This document shows positions 6,140 through 9,726 of a DNA stretch of 9,726 nt, piece by piece. Position 1 is the first letter of the stretch. Every line of letters begins with the position of its first letter. Source of the stretch: an uncultured Clostridia bacterium (GTDB lineage: Bacteria > Bacillota > Clostridia > Oscillospirales > Acutalibacteraceae). Both the position numbers and the translations under genes were made by a program. The notes under the pieces are model-generated. The model saw only the letters and a list, made by a program, of their open reading frames with translations, made no database searches and was not told the DNA's origin. The DNA lies in contig CALEJD010000001.1 in assembly GCA_937898195.1 (NCBI GenBank), positions 1-9,726 of the forward strand, read 5' to 3'.

Positions 6140-7096
6140 TTACTCCGAAAGGAAATTATCATCTGTTTCCATAATGTCAGGTTCACTCTTATTTTCTTCA
6201 CCGAGAAGCTCTAAAGCATCATTTTCTTTTGCATATTTCATAGCATTGATAATATAAGCAAATGCAAAAATTGCAAATCCCAAATCGCAAAGACTGAATG
6301 GATATTCATCAGGAAGTGCTTTACCATTAGCAGTGAGCACCATTAAAAGTCTTGGCAAATTTGTAACTGTGCAGAAGAAAATGCTTACAAAACCTGACGC
6401 AAAAACTGTTCTCATTGCTTTGCTGTTAGCGAGTCCTGATGAAATTCTTGCAAAGTTAAGAAGAAAAATCATCATAAATGCAAGCATAAAGAGTTCGAGC
6501 ATTAAATCAGAAACATTCACATAAGCTATTTTTCTCACAAATCTTAACACTATTCTGCTCATTGCCCAGAAAAGTGGTGTGATTGCCATAAATTTATATT
6601 GCGAATATGTTGTTCTTCCGTCAATATATGAAATACCGAAAATGAGCATATATATTGCAGCAAAAACGCCCAACACAGTTTCAATCAATAATGGTGCTTG
6701 ACCTTGGTCCATTGTTCCCATAAATGAAAGCCCTGCTGCTGTGAAGCCTTTTGCGTTGAGAATGAATGTTGAAAGTGATGAAACAACATCTAAAACAATA
6801 CCCACTGCAAACACAACCGAGCCAACTGCCATAAGCATATCTTTTCTGAATGGTGACTTTGATGCAGGCACATTCTTTGCAAGTGTTGTGAGAATATATG
6901 GCACAACTACTGCAAGACCACAAAGTGCATACATAACATAAACTGACCAGTCTTTTACTCTATAGAATCCTGTGTCACCCTCAATAATATTAAGAAGTTG
7001 GTACATTCTGAAAACTACTCCAACTGCCATAAGTCCAAAAACGACATAGAGAGATACCAACGGATTTATTTTCTCATATTTTCCTGTTATTTTCAT
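6140..7096 (-). CDS. Unrecognised 8-TM integral membrane protein
   Basis: I do not recognise a family. The 318-residue protein has about eight hydrophobic segments, near residues 13-33, 50-72, 87-112, 137-157, 168-188, 196-216, 228-253 and 267-285. It has no signal peptidase site, no ABC or kinase motif, and a soluble acidic tail (about 287-318, rich in E and D). Several membrane segments contain arginine or lysine at the edges (FVFR..., IVLRFVRK, LPRLL), suggesting a positively charged inner surface. It sits between citrate synthase (8-base gap) and the AEC permease (6-base gap), with GAGGAAAGG within the citrate synthase 3' end as ribosome binding site. It is therefore almost certainly co-expressed with both. 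A role as a transporter partner or sensor for an organic acid is only a guess from context. Confidence 0.85.
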   Translation of the reverse strand: MKITGKYEKINPLVSLYVVFGLMAVGVVFRMYQLLNIIEGDTGFYRVKDWSVYVMYALCGLAVVVPYILTTLAKNVPASKSPFRKDMLMAVGSVVFAVGIVLDVVSSLSTFILNAKGFTAAGLSFMGTMDQGQAPLLIETVLGVFAAIYMLIFGISYIDGRTTYSQYKFMAITPLFWAMSRIVLRFVRKIAYVNVSDLMLELFMLAFMMIFLLNFARISSGLANSKAMRTVFASGFVSIFFCTVTNLPRLLMVLTANGKALPDEYPFSLCDLGFAIFAFAYIINAMKYAKENDALELLGEENKSEPDIMETDDNFLSE

Positions 7097-7104
7097 TATT
7101 TTTC

Positions 7105-8517
7105 TTACCTTTCCTCAATTGGAATGTATTCTTTTTGAATTCCATCTGTTCTGAGAATTCTATCTTCCATCGGCACATAGGCACGTGGAATTGTTACATT
7201 CTTATAAGCAGGACGAATAATTCTGCCACCTGTTGTAAGCTCTTCAATTCTGTGAGCTGACCAACCAGCCATTCTTGCTGTCATAAAGAGTGGGGTGAAA
7301 AGGTCTTGCGGAATACCGAGCATATCATAAACAAGTCCTGAATAAAGGTCCACATTAGCGCAGATTTTCTTTTTATTGCCACGACCTGCAAAAAGTTCAG
7401 GTGTAAGTGTTTCAACAAGGTTCAAAAGCCTGAATTCGTCTTCTCTGCCGTGGATTTTTGAGAATTTTTCAGCATAGCGACGAAGAATAACTGCTCTTGG
7501 GTCAGAAAGAGTATAAACAGCGTGACCCATACCATAAACAAGACCTGAATGGTCATTTGCTTCTTTGCTCATAATCTTTGCAAGATAATCTGCAACCTGA
7601 CCTTCATTTGTAATATCTGAAATATTTGCTTTCATATTCTCAATCATTGAGTGAACTTTAATATTTGCACCACCGTGACGTGGTCCTTTAAGTGAGCCGA
7701 TACCCGCTGCGATTGCCGCATAAGTATCTGTGCCACTTGATGTAACGCAACGAGTTGTGAATGTTGAGTTGTTACCACCACCGTGCTCTGCGTGGATAAT
7801 CATACAGATATCAAGAAGCTTTGCTTCTTCGTCTGTGAATTGTTTGTTTGTACGAATTGAACGAAGAATGCTTTCTGCAGTTCCCAACTCTCTCTTATTC
7901 TGGTGGAAATACATACTCTTTTTGTCATAGACACGACGCTTAACCTGATATGCCGCTGTCATAATAACAGGCATTTGTGCTATAAGCTGAATGCACTGAC
8001 GAAGCACATTTTCAGGTGATGTATCATCAGGATTTGGGTCATATGAATAAAGAGCCAAAACACTTCTAGCTGCCTTATTCATAACATCTGGTGACGGAGC
8101 TTTCATAATCATATCTTCGATAAAATCTTCTGGAAGTTCACGACACTCTGCCAACAAATCTGTGAACCAAGCAAGTTGTTCTTTGGTTGGGAGCACGCCA
8201 AAAAGAAGAAGCCAGACAACTTCTTCATAACCAAAACGGTTTTCTTTCTCGCAGTTTTCAACAATATCTGTCATATTGATTCCGCGATAAATAAGACGAC
8301 CATTCTTTGGAACTTTTTCACCGTCATCTATGTAATAACCTTCAACAGCACAAACTCTTGTAAGACCTGCGAGCACACCTGTACCGTCATAGTTACGAAG
8401 TCCTCTTTTAACTTCGAAACGATTATAATAATCAGGGTTGATTTGGTAATTTTTACGAAGTTCTTCGCATAAAGTTGAAAGAGCTTCATTGGAGATACTT
8501 GAAATATATTCTGACAT
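7105..8517 (-). CDS. Citrate synthase (citrate/2-methylcitrate synthase family, long form)
   Basis: A 470-residue Si-type citrate synthase, which condenses oxaloacetate and acetyl-CoA (or propionyl-CoA in methylcitrate synthases) in the cytoplasm. Catalytic landmarks are intact: HAEHGGGNNST (242-252), the catalytic histidine in GPRHGGAN (H281), GMGHAVYTLSDPRA with H332 and R341, the aspartate in NVDLYSG (D390), and R415 in TARMAGWSAHR. It is longer than the roughly 370-residue Bacillus CitZ type, with about 40-50 extra N-terminal residues before the core. The ATG has AAGGAGGT (8526-8533) 8 bases upstream and a good sigma-A promoter beyond. It heads an operon with the 8-TM protein and AEC permease. 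No aconitase or isocitrate dehydrogenase is nearby, so pathway direction (glutamate synthesis versus export) is open. Citrate versus methylcitrate specificity cannot be told from these motifs. Confidence 0.95.
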   Translation of the reverse strand: MSEYISSISNEALSTLCEELRKNYQINPDYYNRFEVKRGLRNYDGTGVLAGLTRVCAVEGYYIDDGEKVPKNGRLIYRGINMTDIVENCEKENRFGYEEVVWLLLFGVLPTKEQLAWFTDLLAECRELPEDFIEDMIMKAPSPDVMNKAARSVLALYSYDPNPDDTSPENVLRQCIQLIAQMPVIMTAAYQVKRRVYDKKSMYFHQNKRELGTAESILRSIRTNKQFTDEEAKLLDICMIIHAEHGGGNNSTFTTRCVTSSGTDTYAAIAAGIGSLKGPRHGGANIKVHSMIENMKANISDITNEGQVADYLAKIMSKEANDHSGLVYGMGHAVYTLSDPRAVILRRYAEKFSKIHGREDEFRLLNLVETLTPELFAGRGNKKKICANVDLYSGLVYDMLGIPQDLFTPLFMTARMAGWSAHRIEELTTGGRIIRPAYKNVTIPRAYVPMEDRILRTDGIQKEYIPIEER

Positions 8518-8563
8518 TAAATTTTACCTCCTTGTAGAAAATTTCGATATGTATCCATAGTAA

Positions 8564-8569
8564 TATAAT
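8564..8569 (+). promoter_or_regulatory. Possible -10 element for the spoIID-like gene
   Basis: A perfect TATAAT on the + strand, about 60 bases before the spoIID-like ATG. The matching -35 region (around 8541-8547) is poor. SpoIID of Bacillus is transcribed by sigma-E; I see no convincing sigma-E pair here, so the true promoter is unsettled in this very AT-rich gap. Confidence 0.3.
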
Positions 8570-8581
8570 TATACAGTATAT

Positions 8582-8610
8582 ATTTTATAACAAATAAGGA
8601 ATAAAGTCAA
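8582..8610 (-). promoter_or_regulatory. Sigma-A promoter for the citrate synthase operon
   Basis: On the minus strand: -35 TTGACT (8605-8610), a 17-base spacer, -10 TAAAAT (8582-8587). Each hexamer differs from consensus at one position. It lies about 65 bases upstream of the citrate synthase start, in the divergent intergenic region, and overlaps the leader of the + strand spoIID gene, so the two divergent transcripts may interfere. Confidence 0.75.
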
Positions 8611-8631
8611 CAAAAAGGGAGCGATAAAACA

Positions 8632-9612
8632 ATGAAAAGTTATTCTGTAATCTGCTTTTTTCTGCTACTTGCTATGATTGTTTGTCCGTTGGCATCAGTT
8701 GAAAAAGCAAAACAAGTTTTTCTGGGAGAAACAGGGTTTGAATCTGAAGAATTACAAGCAGAAGAATCTGCGTCAAGCGGAACAGTTTCTACCGTTAAAG
8801 TTATGAATGCAAACAGCAAAAATATTACTGAATTAAGCCTTGAAGACTATTTACTCGGTGTGGTCGCTGAAGAAATGAGTGCGTCATATCACGAAGAAGC
8901 AATTAAGGCACAAATTATTGCAGCCCACACCCTTTTAGAGCATTCAAAGCTGACTAAAAACGAAGCATTGGGCGAAGCAGATATAACCGATAGTCCTGCT
9001 ACTCATCAAGGATTTTTTACTGTGGACGAGCAAAAGGCAAAATGGGGCGAAAAATATGATGAATATGTAAATAAAATAAAAAAATGTATTGAAGAAGTGA
9101 AAGATGTCACCATTCAATACAATGATAAGCCGATTACAGCCGTATTTTATGCCATCAGCAACGGACAGACAGAAAACGCAACTGATGTCTGGGGCGGCAA
9201 TTACCCTTATTTAGTTTCAGTTTCAAGTGAGGGCGACAAGCTTTCACCGGGATATTTAACGGAAGTATCTTTTTCAAGTGAAGAATTTAAAAAAATCATT
9301 ACAGAGCAAGGCGCAACGCTCTCTGACAAGCCTGAAAACTGGATTGGTGAAATCAAACGCACGGATACGGGAATGGTGAAAGAAATAACTATCGGTGACA
9401 AAACTTTTAAGGGCACGGACATAAGAAAATTCTTTTCACTGAGAAGCAGTACTTTTGAATGTGAATATAAAAATGGCTCTTTTATCTTCAAGGTAAAAGG
9501 TTATGGTCACGGTGTAGGAATGAGTCAATATGGCGCAAATTATCTTGCACAAGAAGGCAAAACTTATAAAGAAATTCTTGCGCATTATTACCCAAATACC
9601 CAATTAGCATAA
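8632..9612 (+). CDS. spoIID: SpoIID/LytB-domain protein, stage II sporulation protein D-like
   Basis: A 326-residue membrane-anchored protein. Residues 5-22 form an N-terminal hydrophobic anchor, followed by a Glu/Ser-rich linker to about 52 and the SpoIID domain. In the family, SpoIID is a lytic transglycosylase that cleaves denuded peptidoglycan glycan strands during forespore engulfment. The catalytic glutamate is probably E81 in LGVVAEEMSA. Other landmarks are SNGQTENATDVWGG (176-189), LSPGYLTEVSFS (204-215) and the closing GYGHGVGMSQYGANYLA (290-306). Departures from the common pattern: the usual AART after the catalytic helix reads AAHT (97-100), and the cysteines reported for the zinc site of Clostridioides SpoIID are not evident near DITDSPATHQ (117-126). 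Start supported by GGGAG (8617-8621). SpoIIP/SpoIIM partners are not in the window. A paralogue of SpoIID is possible. Confidence 0.87.
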   Translation: MKSYSVICFFLLLAMIVCPLASVEKAKQVFLGETGFESEELQAEESASSGTVSTVKVMNANSKNITELSLEDYLLGVVAEEMSASYHEEAIKAQIIAAHTLLEHSKLTKNEALGEADITDSPATHQGFFTVDEQKAKWGEKYDEYVNKIKKCIEEVKDVTIQYNDKPITAVFYAISNGQTENATDVWGGNYPYLVSVSSEGDKLSPGYLTEVSFSSEEFKKIITEQGATLSDKPENWIGEIKRTDTGMVKEITIGDKTFKGTDIRKFFSLRSSTFECEYKNGSFIFKVKGYGHGVGMSQYGANYLAQEGKTYKEILAHYYPNTQLA

Positions 9613-9644
9613 AAAAATGGCTCTCACCAATTCTGGTGAGAGCC
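9611..9644 (-). terminator. Intrinsic terminator for the right-edge minus-strand gene
   Basis: An 11-bp perfect stem: GGCTCTCACCA (9619-9629), loop ATTC, TGGTGAGAGCC (9634-9644). On the minus strand it is followed by A and seven T (9611-9617 are A on +), a classic terminator for the gene entering from the right edge. On + it follows the spoIID-like stop by 6 bases but is followed by TGTGTTAGTTAG, so it is at best a weak terminator for that gene. Confidence 0.88.
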
Positions 9645-9658
9645 TGTGTTAGTTAGAA

Positions 9659-9726
9659 TTACTGTTCTACTGGATAAACGCTAACCTTTTTTCTGTCTTT
9701 GCCCATTCTTTCGAACTTAACTTTAC
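9659..9726 (-). CDS. 3' end of an unidentified gene (partial)
   Basis: The minus strand is open from the right edge to a TAA at 9659-9661. The last 21 codons give a basic tail ending MGKDRKKVSVYPVEQ. The strong terminator 15 bases beyond the stop supports this being a true gene end. Too little is present to name the product; the other two minus-strand frames are interrupted or have no terminator-compatible end. Confidence 0.55.
   Translation of the reverse strand, partial: KVKFERMGKDRKKVSVYPVEQ

Noticed and set aside
8176..8472. 98-codon + strand frame inside citrate synthase
   Set aside because: Antisense to a gene with intact catalytic motifs; composition is typical of a reverse-strand shadow.
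9619..9644. Strong terminator for the spoIID-like gene
   Set aside because: On the + strand the hairpin is not followed by a T-run; the T-tract lies on the minus strand, so it mainly serves the right-edge gene.

Overview
The window looks like a chromosomal segment of a low-GC, spore-forming Clostridia relative, probably a gut Ruminococcaceae/Oscillospiraceae-type anaerobe. The evidence is an AT-rich sequence with strong AGGAGG-type ribosome binding sites, a clostridial 2[4Fe-4S] ferredoxin, the Firmicutes housekeeping run darA-holB-ricT, a YerC/TrpR-like regulator, Hsp33 and a SpoIID sporulation protein. There is no rRNA, tRNA, phage, transposase or CRISPR array. This lineage call is inference from gene content; I ran no search.

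Left block, + strand (2-2585): the 3' part of a divergent ThyX-family gene, a YerC/YecD (TrpR superfamily) regulator, a YqeM-like SAM methyltransferase overlapping the regulator by one base, and hslO (Hsp33). They are closely packed and probably co-transcribed, ending at a near-perfect hairpin (2615-2638) that can terminate in both directions. The first three genes use CTC/CTG/CTT leucine codons, while hslO and later genes use much more TTA.

Middle block, - strand, reading leftward from 4975 to 2658: darA (cyclic-di-AMP receptor, probably starting at a TTG), holB (clamp loader delta'), ricT (PSP1/YaaT) and a 56-residue ferredoxin with its own promoter. DarA and holB overlap by 4 bases. Compared with the Bacillus order, tmk and yaaR are missing.

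Between darA and the next operon lies the most unusual feature (4991-5178). It is an array of small hairpins whose stems differ in sequence but stay self-complementary. They are separated by a constant pentamer present four times as TGAAG and then four times as CTTCA, so the two halves face each other. I do not recognise it as a named repeat family.

Right block, - strand, 8517 to 5189: a long-form citrate synthase, an unrecognised 8-TM membrane protein and an AEC-family permease, with gaps of only 6-8 bases. This is an apparent operon behind a good sigma-A promoter and suggests synthesis of citrate (or another tricarboxylate) linked to organic-acid transport. Divergent from it on the + strand is a SpoIID-like peptidoglycan lytic transglycosylase (8632-9612). 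Facing SpoIID at the right edge is the 3' end of an unidentified - strand gene, followed by a strong terminator.
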